From NCBI GenBank assembly GCA_040766665.1, contig JAXGQD010000011.1:1-64000 (forward strand): 64,000 nucleotides of DNA. The letters run 5' to 3'. Within the stretch, counting starts at the first letter, position 1; each line of letters starts with the position of its first letter. Shown piece after piece: positions 44,938 through 54,294 of the stretch. The translations under genes and the position numbers were made by a program. The notes under the pieces are model-generated. The model was not told where the DNA came from and made no database searches. It was given only the letters and a program-made list of their open reading frames with translations. The DNA is from JAXGQD01 sp040766665. GTDB taxonomy: Bacteria > Bacillota > Clostridia > Saccharofermentanales > Fastidiosipilaceae.

Positions 44938-45732
44938 TCAAATCAGTTCTTGCTCAATGACATACCGCGCAAGTGCGTCGTCCAGAATTTTCTTGTTCTG
45001 CGCAGACATACATCAAACAATGTGTGCAGGCCTTGTTAATCAGGCGAGCGCTACCAGCGGAGTATCCGAAAATCTCGCTGAATTGCCTGGTCGGAGAAGA
45101 TTTCGGACTGAGACTTTGCAAAGTTCAAATGGTGGAGGATATAGGCTTTTGTCTGAGCCTCGTCAGATAGGGGTTGTAGCATTTGAGATTCTGCTGCTCG
45201 ATGGCAAGATACGCCTGACGCCGGAGCTTGTCGGATAGTTCCGGCTGACCGACGAGAAAGTAACGCCTTCATAGGACTGTCGGAATCAATCTTGAAATTC
45301 AAGAGGAATCGCAATTCTTCCATCGTTTCCCGGTCAGAAGATATGCCTCATCGACGATTACGACAGGTTTGACGTGTTGGATGCTCTACAGCACTTCGAT
45401 CTCGCGGTGCAATCTTCGCTTGGCGTCGCCGCGATAGAAACAGCCTTCCGCTCCGAGCTGTCGAAGGATTCCGTTGTAGAAGTGCCGAGGCGTCAGCTGC
45501 GAATCTGCCAGATAGTGTCCGATAACCACTACTGTCAGCTTGTTCGTCGGTTGCGAATCAGCGTGGATTTCCCGCTGCCGCAGTCTCCGGTAAGGACGGC
45601 AAACCAGCGACGCTCCGCCGCATAGGCAAAGACGCGCCAATACTTCTTCCTGTTGCGGTGTGGTAAAGAGACGATTCACCGGAAGGTTTCGTGTGAAGGG
45701 TATTGAGGTAAAGTATAGTATTCTTCAAACAT
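44938..45732 (-). pseudogene. ExeA/TnsC-like AAA ATPase of transposon, frameshifted
   Basis: Transposition regulator ATPase, about 264 residues when joined. It starts MFEEYYTLPQYP, has Walker A TGDCGSGKST and Walker B VVIVDEAYLL, then LRFLLNFKIDSDSPM and the ExeA end FGYSAGSARLINKACTH, finishing ALARYVIEQELI. Six or so frame changes separate these pieces. GGAGGATAACGGGCC before the ATG links it to the transposase gene. In the family it selects targets or activates the DDE enzyme. Confidence 0.75.
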
Positions 45733-45770
45733 GGCCCGTTATCCTCCATAAACCCGCGAAATTTGTCGCC

Positions 45771-47062
45771 TTAGCCGGGTTTTCTGTTGGTCGTGCTTCT
45801 TTGCCGCAGCATCGAGAACCCGGGACGTGGTAACCGTGGTATCGCTGAGGATTTCTTCTTCCGGGAACAAAAGGAACTGGGGCGGAGTTCGTGAATCACG
45901 CGGGTTCTATGTTTGGATGAGAGACCATCAGTTCTTCCGGGTTCTCCGGGCTGTACTGTGTTGTTACTTTCAATCCGATCCGGTCCCACATCCCAAAGCC
46001 GTGAATGGAAGGAGATACAGCCGGTCTTGTCGACCAGTCTTTCTTCGGTTGTGGTAAAGGCGAAGTTCAACGTGTCGGGGTGACTTCAAATCGAAGTTCT
46101 TTGCGGTCTCTCGGAAGGCCTGTTCGGTGTCCTGCCATGGAGAGCACTGTGGGATCTTCTGTTGGTAGAATACGGAAAGCCACAGATCCAGTTCGTGCTG
46201 GACTTCACCACGCTCTGCGGGTGCTTCAGCTTCACTTCCGCAACAAACTTATCGAGGTATTTGTTCAGTGCCTCCACTTTGCCCTTTCGAAGCGGCCGCA
46301 TAGGGTTTGGCGTGCATCAGGCGGATTCCGAGCTTGTGGCAGGTTTGTTGGAGCTGTTTCCCAATGTACTGCCCGGCCATTGTCCGTGTAGGAGTTCTTC
46401 CGGCACGCCGTTCGTCTCGATAGCATGGCGGAAACCAGTCCGTAGCGCAGCGGATATCCTGCCGCTCATATACGCCGAAGTCCCGTTACCAGGCGTGTCG
46501 CGTCGTCAGAAAGACGTCCAGTGTACAGCTGTACGGCGGGACGCTTGGCCGTTGCCGGAAGGACCAGAAGGTATTTAATATCCGCCTGCCCCAGCTCGTT
46601 CTGCCGGTTCGTTCAGATCGCCGGGAGGCTCCCGCACTTCCGGTGTTGTACATCGCGATCTGTCTGGCTCCGTATCCACGCTTCTCCATTGATCCTGCAG
46701 TGTAGATCGCTTCACCTGTCCCATACGGAATTCTTCCTTCCAGCTCCAGAATCCGGATCAGGTCCGGAGACGCTTCTTGTCGGAACTTCCCGCCGCAAGA
46801 CCACAGCGGCATCCACGATCTCCTCGGTCACGGAACTCGAACGATCGTGCGCAGGTTTCGGCTTTGTCCTTCAGGCCGCGAAACCCGTCCTCCGCATAGC
46901 GCGACAACCACCTTCGGACGGTTCTTTCTGACAATTGGTGTTGCTCGGCCACCTTTCGGATCTCGTAGGCGCGCGCTTCGCGGATGCGCTCGCCCGGGCA
47001 AGGGACCTAAGATCTGGCACCGGGCATGAGCAATCTCTTCGGCATTCTTTCGATCGATTCAT
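45771..47062 (-). pseudogene. Integrase-like DDE transposase of transposon, frameshifted
   Basis: About 430 residues if joined. Starts MNRSKE after AGGAGG, followed by a helix-turn-helix (EIRKVAEQHQLSERTVRRWL then SRYAEDGFRGL), then QADIKYLLVLPA (first Asp), LYTGRLSDDATR and YTDNG-type second Asp region (SYTDNGRAVHW), and a distal part ending NRKPG. Many indels interrupt it. The helix-turn-helix plus rve-type core resembles Mu/IS481-group transposases that work with an ATPase. Confidence 0.7.
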
Positions 47063-47142
47063 GGTTTTGCCTCCTTCTTATCTCTGCTAAGAGGAGGCTA
47101 TCGGTTCTGTCACTGGTTGAACACGCCCGTTCGGGTGGGTTG

Positions 47143-47580
47143 TCAACATCCGCTGTTTACGGCAGCGGTGACCATCGCAAGAAAGCTGGGGATCTTCTTC
47201 GGGGACGCAAACGTCTGGTTTACAAGTCGCTTCCAGATTCCGTCCAGATAGCTCGGATTTGGCGATACCATCTGCGAATTTTTTTGCCGTGTCCGCTCAT
47301 CGTCCGGAGAGCCGGTTCTACTTCCGGCAAGCACATCTTCGATACTTTCTCGGCTATATCGCTTGTAGGGCACGAGGAAATCCGGCAGTTCCGTGTGGAG
47401 CTTCTTGCAGTGCGTACAGCGCAAACGGCGTAGGAGAAGGATGATTTTCCCGCTGGATCGAGTGTGCACTTTTCGCTTCTTTCGATCGTAGGCGGCAAGA
47501 TTTCCTCCACAAATCGGACAACTCAGAGGCTCCGTCCCCGAAATAACAAAAATTCCTTCTCCCGTTTTCTTGTAAAACTT
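47143..47580 (-). CDS. DUF6431 zinc-ribbon protein of transposon
   Basis: About 140 residues, uninterrupted. CPICGGNL and LRCTHCKKLH give two CxxC pairs, a zinc ribbon, followed by ELPDFLVPYKRYSRESIEDV, the DUF6431 signature. No ATG, GTG or TTG lies between the upstream TAA and the first conserved residues; ATT in GGAGAAGGAATT or a lost start are options, so the 5' end is approximate. The protein is a regular companion of this transposon type; role unknown, perhaps target or end recognition. Confidence 0.7.
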   Translation of the reverse strand, partial: KFYKKTGEGIFVISGTEPLSCPICGGNLAAYDRKKRKVHTRSSGKIILLLRRLRCTHCKKLHTELPDFLVPYKRYSRESIEDVLAGSRTGSPDDERTRQKNSQMVSPNPSYLDGIWKRLVNQTFASPKKIPSFLAMVTAAVNSGC

Positions 47581-47610
47581 GATACAATAACCACGTTACA
47601 ATGATTAAGA

Positions 47611-47660
47611 AAGCCTCGGGATGTCCTGCTGGTAACAGGACTACAACACCCGGGGCTTTC
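47611..47660. terminator. Large hairpin at the transposon's upstream end
   Basis: AGCCTCGGG / CCCGGGGCT with an inner GTCCTG / CAGGAC stem, between the right end and DUF6431. On the minus strand TTTCTT follows. It could block transcription entering the element, as some insertion sequences do. Confidence 0.5.
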
Positions 47661-47757
47661 GCCTTTCTGTTAGAATGTCATTGACAAGTATATCCGGCTA
47701 ACGACGGACAGGCAATTCCGTCAGCACAGAATGCAGTCCGTCGGCACAAGCATCTCC

Positions 47758-47914
47758 TATAAATGTATTGTTCAAGCTTAAGTGCTTCATAATCTCCAAG
47801 TTCATAACCCATAGTGTACGATGACTCCAAAAGATTTGATAAGAATGAACTTTTCTTTGTCCTCTTATGATCTCTGCAGTACTCTTCTATCAATATTCTT
47901 GAATATTCGTCCAT
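47758..47914 (-). pseudogene. Small gene interrupted by the transposon
   Basis: Starts MDEYSRILIEEYCRDHKRTK after AAGGAAAAAAGT and is cut at the TCTCC target site after LKLEQYIYRR. On the other side of the transposon, minus-strand codons (KDSELKEALVDLDEFLFG, 44817-44757) continue in a frame one base off. Joined it would be an acidic helical protein of about 75 residues. Not recognised. Confidence 0.45.
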
Positions 47915-48781
47915 TACTTTTTTCCTTGTATTTGACCATATTTTGAATGCGATAACCTATATTGAACTCTTTGTACTCAGAAAAGGAAATGCGTTCTAAA
48001 AGTTGCTCCATCATAATTTATACAGATTTCCTCTCGTGCTAATAATATCTCTTGAATTAGCACAAAGGAAAAACAGCAATCCAATCCAGCGTAGTTGCCT
48101 GTCACACTGAAATTGCCTGCTTGGTTTGCCTATAAAAACTGTGCCATGTAGAAGGGCAGATACTTAATCTCTCCCTCTTTCCTAAAATCTTTTGTATGAA
48201 CCACATACTGGGATTTGATTCTATCCGAGTACTTTTTCGAAAACTCATCTCAAGGAGCTTTTCATAGATTATTCCTTTGAACATTGGACACCTCTATGCA
48301 AATACGCACTTCATTTGAGGCTTATTTACTGCAAATACGCACTTCTCGACTCAAGTTTGAAGAAAACACGACAAGTCTGGTTGGAGTTTTGCCCTCGTTG
48401 AAAGCGTAGCTGATAGTTATCATCCCAGGCCTTAAAATGTCGACATCAACATATCGTCTGGCATGTACTCGGAGAAGACGAGAAAAGTTTGACACGTCGT
48501 TTCTAAAACGAGAGTTTATCTAAGGCTTTGTTGTGGTCTTCTTACTAATCGTTTAAAAGTTAAAGTAAGTGCGGATATTGGTACAAACTTAGACGTAGTA
48601 AGAGATTCTGTTTTAGCGAAGCAGATAGTATTTAAAAAACCTTTAACATTGACAACCCGACTTGCAATTGGAGCTCAGACTTCGTTCATGATGGACTAGG
48701 TCCAAGCTCCTCCCGTTTGAAAAGCATCCGAGTCGTAAATGTTATAATTAATAAAATCTTATCAAAAGAAAGGTGACGCGT
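47915..48781. other. AT-rich intergenic region with repeats
   Basis: 870 bp with no convincing gene. A 16-bp direct repeat TGCAAATACGCACTTC occurs at 48297-48312 and 48330-48345. TGACAACCCGACTTGCAATT (48656 on) with GCTCAGACTTC matches a copy near 52660 downstream of guaA. TATAAT near 48742 is a probable -10 for the next gene. A minus-strand frame at 48102-48284 has no recognisable content. Confidence 0.5.
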
Positions 48782-50710
48782 ATGAATGAATTCAAACAGC
48801 TAAGTAAACCAGGAAAAATCGGCACGATGTGGTTGAAGAACCGCATGATCATGCCCGCTATGGGTACCAACTTAGGCAACGCGGATGGCACAATTTCCGA
48901 CAATATTGTCAACTATTACGCACGAAGAGCTGCGGGTGGTATTGGATTGGTCGTTACAGAAGTCTGTTCTCCAGAACATGAGGGCATCTGTATCCCAGGA
49001 GAAATGGAAATTGAAAATGTTAAATTTATGCCTGGCCTTTCCAGAATCCCACACGCGGTGCATGCGAACGGTGGTAAAGTGGCTCTACAACTGGCCCATG
49101 CAGGATGTTTTGCCACTGAAGAATTGATTGGGACAAAGGCGAAAACACCTTCGGGGATTGGTTCCTTGCAACTCCCGGGTGAAAGCCCGCGAGCGGCGAC
49201 GACCGAAGAGGTTAAAAAACTGATCGTGAAGTACGGCGTTGCGGCAAAACGTGGTCGCACCTGTGGTTATGATGCAATTGAGCTGCACGGGGCACACGGA
49301 TACATGCCGCTGCAGTTTTTCAGTCCCTATACCAATCATCGCGATGATGAGTATGGTGGATCTTTGGAGAACCGTGCGCGTTTTGCCCTTGAAACGATTA
49401 AAAGTATTAAAGAACATGCAGGCGCTGATTTCCCGTTGATTTACAGGATGTCAGGGGCAGAATATGTAACCGGTGGATTTACAACCGAGATGGCCTGCCA
49501 ACTGGCCATTTGGGCGGAAGAAGCAGGTGCGGATGCCATTCATGTCTCCGCGGGCACTTGGGATGCGCGCATTCAGGATTTCTTCGATGTTATGGCTGGC
49601 AAAAAGAAGCCTGAAGGTTTAGACCTGAGCGAAGGGGTTGGTACGTCGGTCTGGGTTCCCTCTCATTACACGAGGCGCGGTAGCTTAATGCATCTGGCTG
49701 CGGAAATCAAAAAACACGTCAGTGTTCCTGTGATTGCGGTGTGTAGCATTACGCCTGAAATGGGAGAAGAAATGCTTGAGAAAGGTGAGGCGGACTATAT
49801 CGCTTTTGGAAGACAGAGCATTGCCGATCCTGATTTCCCTAAAAAGATTATTGAGGGCAAAGCGGATACCATCCGTGCCTGTCTGCGATGCAATGAATGT
49901 CTGGCTGAGGTGATGAACAGTTGTGGCCTAATGTGTGCCGTGAACCCTGAAGCCGGTCAGGAGTATGAAGGATACATCGACTGCAAGCCTGCGACGAACG
50001 TGAAGAAAATTGCGGTTGTCGGTGCTGGTCCGGGAGGCGTTGAGGCTGCATTGACGGCAAGTGGTCGCGGTCATCAGGTAACGCTCTTTGAAAAAACGGG
50101 ACGAATCGGTGGGCAGCTTTATTATGCGTCTATCCCGGATTTCAAATTGGATTTTCAAGATTATCTTCGTTACCTTGAAAACAGTGTCAAGCAGTCTACG
50201 GTAGTACTGAAATTGAATACGACGGCTGACGCTCCGCTTCTGCGCGAGGGTGGTTTTGACGAGATTATTGTCGCGACTGGTGCGGTTCCTGTCGTGCCGC
50301 ATGTTACTTCAAGTAAAGAAGATGTGTTGAATGCATTGGATGTTTTGGATAAGAAAGTTGAAGTTGGTTCGTCTATTATTGTGTGCGGTGGTGGCTTAGT
50401 GGGCTGTGAAGTTGCTTTGGAATTGGCCGAACAGGGTAAAAAAGTGACCATGACGATTTTGCTGGACAGGCGGAAGTACCCTCCAGGCATGGCACCATCG
50501 AAACAGGTTTTGCAAAGTCGCCTAGCTGAAGCCGGTGTTAGGATTCATCCGTATCATGCAATTTTCGAAATGTCTAAAAATGAGGTCTCTTGTCGAAATT
50601 TGAATACGGAAGAAGTTGTAACGCTTCAGGCCGAAAGTGTCATTTGCTGTCTAGGGATGAGAGGCGACCGAAGTTTGCTGGATGAGTTGCTCTCGAAGAG
50701 GGAGATTTAA
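48782..50710 (+). CDS. NADH:flavin oxidoreductase / 2-enoate reductase-like (FMN, 4Fe-4S, FAD)
   Basis: 642 residues. FMN barrel: LKNRMIMPAMGTNLGN, ALQLAHAGCF, IELHGAHGYMPLQFFSPYTN, DDEYGGSLENRARF. Cysteines CLRCNECL and later CGLMC hold a 4Fe-4S cluster; VVGAGPGGVEAAL and VCGGGLVGCEVAL bind FAD and NAD(P)H. Similar to 2-enoate reductase, dienoyl-CoA reductase and BaiCD. AAAGGTGAC precedes the ATG. A TAA stops it at 50710, but VFMIGDVNRARK continues in the same frame, the normal C-terminal FAD-contact motif, so about 30 residues are lost as written. Substrate unknown. Confidence 0.85.
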   Translation: MNEFKQLSKPGKIGTMWLKNRMIMPAMGTNLGNADGTISDNIVNYYARRAAGGIGLVVTEVCSPEHEGICIPGEMEIENVKFMPGLSRIPHAVHANGGKVALQLAHAGCFATEELIGTKAKTPSGIGSLQLPGESPRAATTEEVKKLIVKYGVAAKRGRTCGYDAIELHGAHGYMPLQFFSPYTNHRDDEYGGSLENRARFALETIKSIKEHAGADFPLIYRMSGAEYVTGGFTTEMACQLAIWAEEAGADAIHVSAGTWDARIQDFFDVMAGKKKPEGLDLSEGVGTSVWVPSHYTRRGSLMHLAAEIKKHVSVPVIAVCSITPEMGEEMLEKGEADYIAFGRQSIADPDFPKKIIEGKADTIRACLRCNECLAEVMNSCGLMCAVNPEAGQEYEGYIDCKPATNVKKIAVVGAGPGGVEAALTASGRGHQVTLFEKTGRIGGQLYYASIPDFKLDFQDYLRYLENSVKQSTVVLKLNTTADAPLLREGGFDEIIVATGAVPVVPHVTSSKEDVLNALDVLDKKVEVGSSIIVCGGGLVGCEVALELAEQGKKVTMTILLDRRKYPPGMAPSKQVLQSRLAEAGVRIHPYHAIFEMSKNEVSCRNLNTEEVVTLQAESVICCLGMRGDRSLLDELLSKREI

Positions 50711-50987
50711 GTGTTCATGATTGGTGATGTTAACCGTGCAAGAAAAAATCATCAACGCAACTCAGAAGCCATGCCGTCGCACGTCTTATCTGAAATTATT
50801 GAATGCCTGCGCATTTTGTGCTACTAGGACTTGAAAATCAAAGGTGGCTGTTTTCAGTCACCTTTGTTATGTCGTGACGAACAGGTCTGGTTGCGGTTCT
50901 TGCGAACTATGTCTTTACTAAGTTGCGGCGCAATAAACAACGCATTTAGCGTAGTTTACTCCAATCGATTGTGGCGGGTGGCAACAG
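50711..50987. other. Lost C-terminus and guaA-tail-like sequence
   Basis: 50711-50800 codes the missing FAD-binding end of the upstream oxidoreductase (MIGDVNRARKN, then a frame shift to KIINATQ). 50915-50985 resembles the guaA 3' end: on the minus strand it reads LPPATIDWSKLR, compared with KPPATIEWE at the guaA stop, and the following TAAATAACACATTTAG-like DNA matches too. Confidence 0.5.
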
Positions 50988-51853
50988 TTATCTGTTCATA
51001 AGCAAATGATGAGTGGTTTGTTTGAAAAAGTCCGCACTCCAAACTTGTATTGATTCAAGATTTCTTGTGAAAGGTAGAACGTCTGCTTTGGCTCGCTTGA
51101 AATCGATATTGTCAAAACGTTTACTTAGATGTTGTTTTAGGTCGTCAAGTGAGAAACTATCTTCTGTATTCAAATACCCGCTTTGAATGAGCCCAGTATG
51201 AAGATGATCCAGATTGACAGCTGTGTTGCGTGCCAGAAAAAAGACATAATCAGCAGATCACGCCCTTTGGTTCTATTCTTCCAAGCTCTACAGAGTACGG
51301 CATGGATTTTACCTGCGAATAAGGAAGGTGCATCGTACAAATTAATTTCATAGGAGAGGTAACAGGCGATACTGGCGATTAAAACTAGCAAAATCAGGAG
51401 GGTTAGTATCCACTTCGAATTTAATACGTATTTTTTCGCCTGAATTAATGCCAGGCACATCTTGATTTCCATAGAAAAATAAAAGATGTTCTTTGGTGTT
51501 AGCCTTCAAAAAAGCCGATTGAACTTGTGAATCAATACTCTTATGCTTTTTCTCAAGCTCAACTCGCATACCAAATGCTGCCAATTCCTTTTCCAAGACT
51601 AGTAGGGAAGCAGTCAGCCAGCTCAAAATTTTCGTTCTTTGTCATATGTGAAATCCAAGTCTTCAGAGAATCTATCCAAACCGTAGAAGATGCGCAGAGC
51701 GGTTCCGCCATAAAAGGCAGCTTCTTTGAAAAATCCGGCTCTGGAAAGACCGCACAAAACCATCTCTTGCATAATCTCTTTTACAACATGCTTTTTATCA
51801 AGAGTTGGCGATTCATCATATGCGTTTATCATCTGTTCGATAATAGTGCTCAT
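50988..51853 (-). pseudogene. abiEii: AbiEii toxin (nucleotidyltransferase), frameshifted
   Basis: Toxin of a type IV toxin-antitoxin/abortive-infection system, a nucleotidyltransferase that pyrimidine-tags tRNA ends in studied members. FYGGTALRIFYGLDRFSEDL followed by DFT is the NTase motif (GG then DxD). Further pieces in other frames are EKIRIKFEVDTNPP, YDAPSLFAGKIHAVLCRAW, KGRDLYDY and the terminal LKQHLSKRFDNIDF. Three or more indels occur between 51170 and 51640. GAGGAGG before the ATG and an ATGA overlap with the antitoxin gene fix the start. Confidence 0.75.
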
Positions 51854-52432
51854 GCATTCCTCCTCAAGTATCGAATCAAAAGTTTGTGGTTTTTTGTTTT
51901 GTAAAGGCTGCATATTGGATTAATTTCTCTGAGCTTAGGCTCTGAAAAAGAAACTCGGTCAATCCGAAGGTCATTCCAAAATAGGTTTTCAAGGTCCTGC
52001 ATGTTAGCGGTAGGAGATAAGGTATAAAGCTTATCGCATAAAGCTTTCTCCGGTTCGGCGATGAGAAAAGAATAAACTCCATCTTGCATGATTTTTACTC
52101 CTGCCGGGTATGCAGCTTTGGGTACATCCCTGTATGTAAACACTCCAAAGTCTGTTTTGAACTGCTTAGTCTTCTTTATCATAGGTAGCGGAAGAATAAA
52201 CAAATACTGCTTCCGGGATTAGTTGCCAATATGACAAAGCAAAATCGAAAGAAAGGTAGGAAGGGCCGTATATGCTGGCGGCTAAAGAATGCCCCGGTAT
52301 GTTTTTATCTGTTACATACAAACCACGAATAACCTGAAAAATATCACCATGTTTAACCATACGCGCAAGCTTGTGGGCAGGGTAATGATAATCTTTCAAT
52401 TCTTCTAAAAGCATTGTTGTCGTTTTAATCAT
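51850..52432 (-). pseudogene. abiEi: AbiEi antitoxin, frameshifted
   Basis: Antitoxin and autorepressor of AbiE, about 193 residues. Winged-helix start (YHYPAHKLARMVKHGDIFQV then IRGLYV), then GPSYLSFDFALSYWQLIPEA and, in another frame after about 52185, FGVFTYRDVPKAAYPAG and LIAEPEKALCDKLY. One A fewer in AAA near 52183 restores the protein. Upstream is a large dyad that would be its operator; downstream the toxin gene overlaps by 4 bp. Confidence 0.8.
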
Positions 52433-52433
52433 A

Positions 52434-52476
52434 TTTTCACCATTTAATGGAATAATAATCCATTATCTGGTGAAAA
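52434..52476. promoter_or_regulatory. AbiEi operator dyad
   Basis: Two nested inverted repeats: TTTTCACCA (52434-52442) with TGGTGAAAA (52468-52476), and TAATGGA (52445-52451) with TCCATTA (52459-52465). It directly abuts the abiEi start and includes its GGTGA ribosome binding site. AbiEi proteins are known to bind inverted repeats in their own promoter. Confidence 0.75.
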
Positions 52477-52758
52477 TCAAATAGATATATCGCTCATAGC
52501 ATCTTTAATTTTCAGTTTCTCAAAGACGGGCTTAATCTTGAGATTTTACCCTCAATCTTTTTAAACTGGGGACAAACTTATTCAACTGAGCCCTAGCCTT
52601 TCCTTCACCGTTTTTTCGGGCAAGATGAGGCACGCCCTTTTCTACAACGTCAACACCGGGAGCACTGACAACCCGGCTTGCAACTAGGGCTCAGACTTCA
52701 TTCTCACGAACTCGTCTTCGCTAAGTTGCTGCGCAGTAAATAACACATTTAGTGTCGG

Positions 52759-54294
52759 TTATTCCCACTCTATCGTCGCAGGGGGTTTGGAAGTGATGTC
52801 GTATACGATACGGTTGATGTGGCCGACTTCGTTGACGATGCGATTGGATGCGCGTTCCAGCACCTCGTAGGGGATACGGGCCCAATCGGCGGTCATGAAG
52901 TCGGTGGTGGTCACGCCGCGCAAAGCTAAAGTGTAATCGTAGGTGCGCGTGTCGCCCATCACCCCACGGAGCGCATGTCCGTCAGTACGGCAAAATATTG
53001 GTTAACTTCGCGATCCAAGCCGGCCTTGGCAATCTCCTCGCGGAAAATCGCGTCGGCACCTTGCAGAATCGTTACTTTTTCTCAGTGGATGTCGCTGATA
53101 ATGCGCACAGCCAGACCGGACCGGGAAGGGCTGACGCCAGACAAGATGAGCGGGGATGCCCAGTTCTTCACCGGCACGGCGCACTTCGTCTTTGAATAAG
53201 TCACGCAAGGGCTCAACCAGCTCGCTGAAACCGATGTCTTTCGGCAGACCGCCAACATTATGGTGTGATTTGATGAGATTTGCCGCATCGCCGACACCAC
53301 TTTCGATGATGTCTGGATAAATGGTGCCTTGGACGAGGACGTCGATGGCGCCGATAGCTTTGGCTTCTTCCTCGAAGACGCGGATGAATTCACTGCCAAT
53401 GATTTTGCGTTTTTGTTCGGATCTCTGACACTTGCGAGTTTTCCTAAGAAGCGGGCACCGGCGTCGACACGCTTGAGATTCATTTGGAAGTTTTTGCCAA
53501 AGACTTTCGACTTCAACCGCTTCGTTCTTACGCAAAAGACCATGATCTACGAAGATGCAGTGGAGGTTTTTGCCAATGGCTTTGTGCACGAGCAGTGCAG
53601 CCACCGAAGAGTCAACCCCACCAGAGAAGGCACAGAGCACCTTGCGACCGGCCAGTTGGACCTTGAGATTGGCGATGGTGTTTTCAACAAATTGGGCCAT
53701 GGTCCAGTCACCGCTGCAGCCGCAGATCTTGTAAAGAAAATTGTGCAGAATTTTCTGACCTTCTTCCGTGTGGTTCACTTCTGGATGGAATTGCACGGCG
53801 TAGAGGCTACGCGCGGCGTTTTCCATGGCAGCGGTGGGGCAGGATTCCGTGTGTGCGGTCGTCTCAAAATCAATCGGTGGGGCGCTGATGTAATCGGTAT
53901 GACTCATCCAACAAATACTGTCTTGTTTGACACCCTCAAAGAGTTTGCTTTCAGCATCAATATGAAGGTGAACGCGACCATATTCACGTTTTTGGGCAGG
54001 GCTAATCCCACCGTTCAGTTGATATGCCATGAGTTGAGCACCGTAGCAGATGCCAAGGATAGGTACACCCAGTTCGAAAATGGCGGGATCGCAGAGTAGC
54101 GCGCCATCGTCGTAGACGCTATTTGGGGCTAATCGTGAAGATGATGCCTTTATAGCCGGCTTCAACGATTTCTGTGAGCGGAGTGTGCTATACGACTTGA
54201 TTTCACAAAACACATTCAAGTCACGGACGCGTCGTCCGATGAGTTGGTTGTATTGTCCGCCGAAGTCGAGGATGAGGATCTTTTCGTGCTGCAT
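52759..54294 (-). pseudogene. guaA: GMP synthase (glutamine-hydrolysing), multiply frameshifted
   Basis: Makes GMP from XMP, glutamine and ATP. Glutaminase domain: ILILDFGGQYNQLIGRRVRD and LGICYGAQLMAYQLNGG (catalytic Cys), VQFHPEVNHTE. Synthetase domain: CAFSGGVDSSVAALL (P-loop), IFVDHGLLRKNE, VQGTIYPDIIESG, HHNVGGLP; end KPPATIEWE. Around seven single-base shifts (near 54190, 54105, 53520, 53420, 53110, 53080, 52965) break it, often in compensating pairs, while sequence on both sides is nearly perfect. Length is normal if joined (512 residues). Loss of this enzyme would need guanine salvage. Confidence 0.88.

Larger units (their letters stand above)
44823..47752 (-). mobile_element. Three-gene transposon (DUF6431, DDE transposase, ExeA ATPase)
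   Basis: 2930 bp. The ends read inward TGCTTGTGCCGACGGACT on the left (44823-44840) and the same 17-18 bases on the opposite strand at the right (to 47752), giving TG...CA termini. The 5-bp target TCTCC is duplicated outside (44818-44822 and 47753-47757). Extra copies of CCGTCRGCACA lie inside the right end (47718-47729), as expected for multi-site transposase binding. Gene order is minus strand: DUF6431, integrase-like transposase, AAA ATPase, similar to Mu/Tn7/Tn5053-type logic. All genes are broken except DUF6431. Confidence 0.85.

Noticed and set aside
44954..47684. Inverted pair TCAATGACAT / ATGTCATTGA as transposon ends
   Set aside because: The left copy lies within the ATPase coding sequence (RYVIEQEL); the 18-bp ends with TCTCC duplication explain the boundaries better.
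48102..48284. 60-codon minus-strand gene
   Set aside because: No ribosome site or family resemblance; lies in decayed AT-rich sequence.
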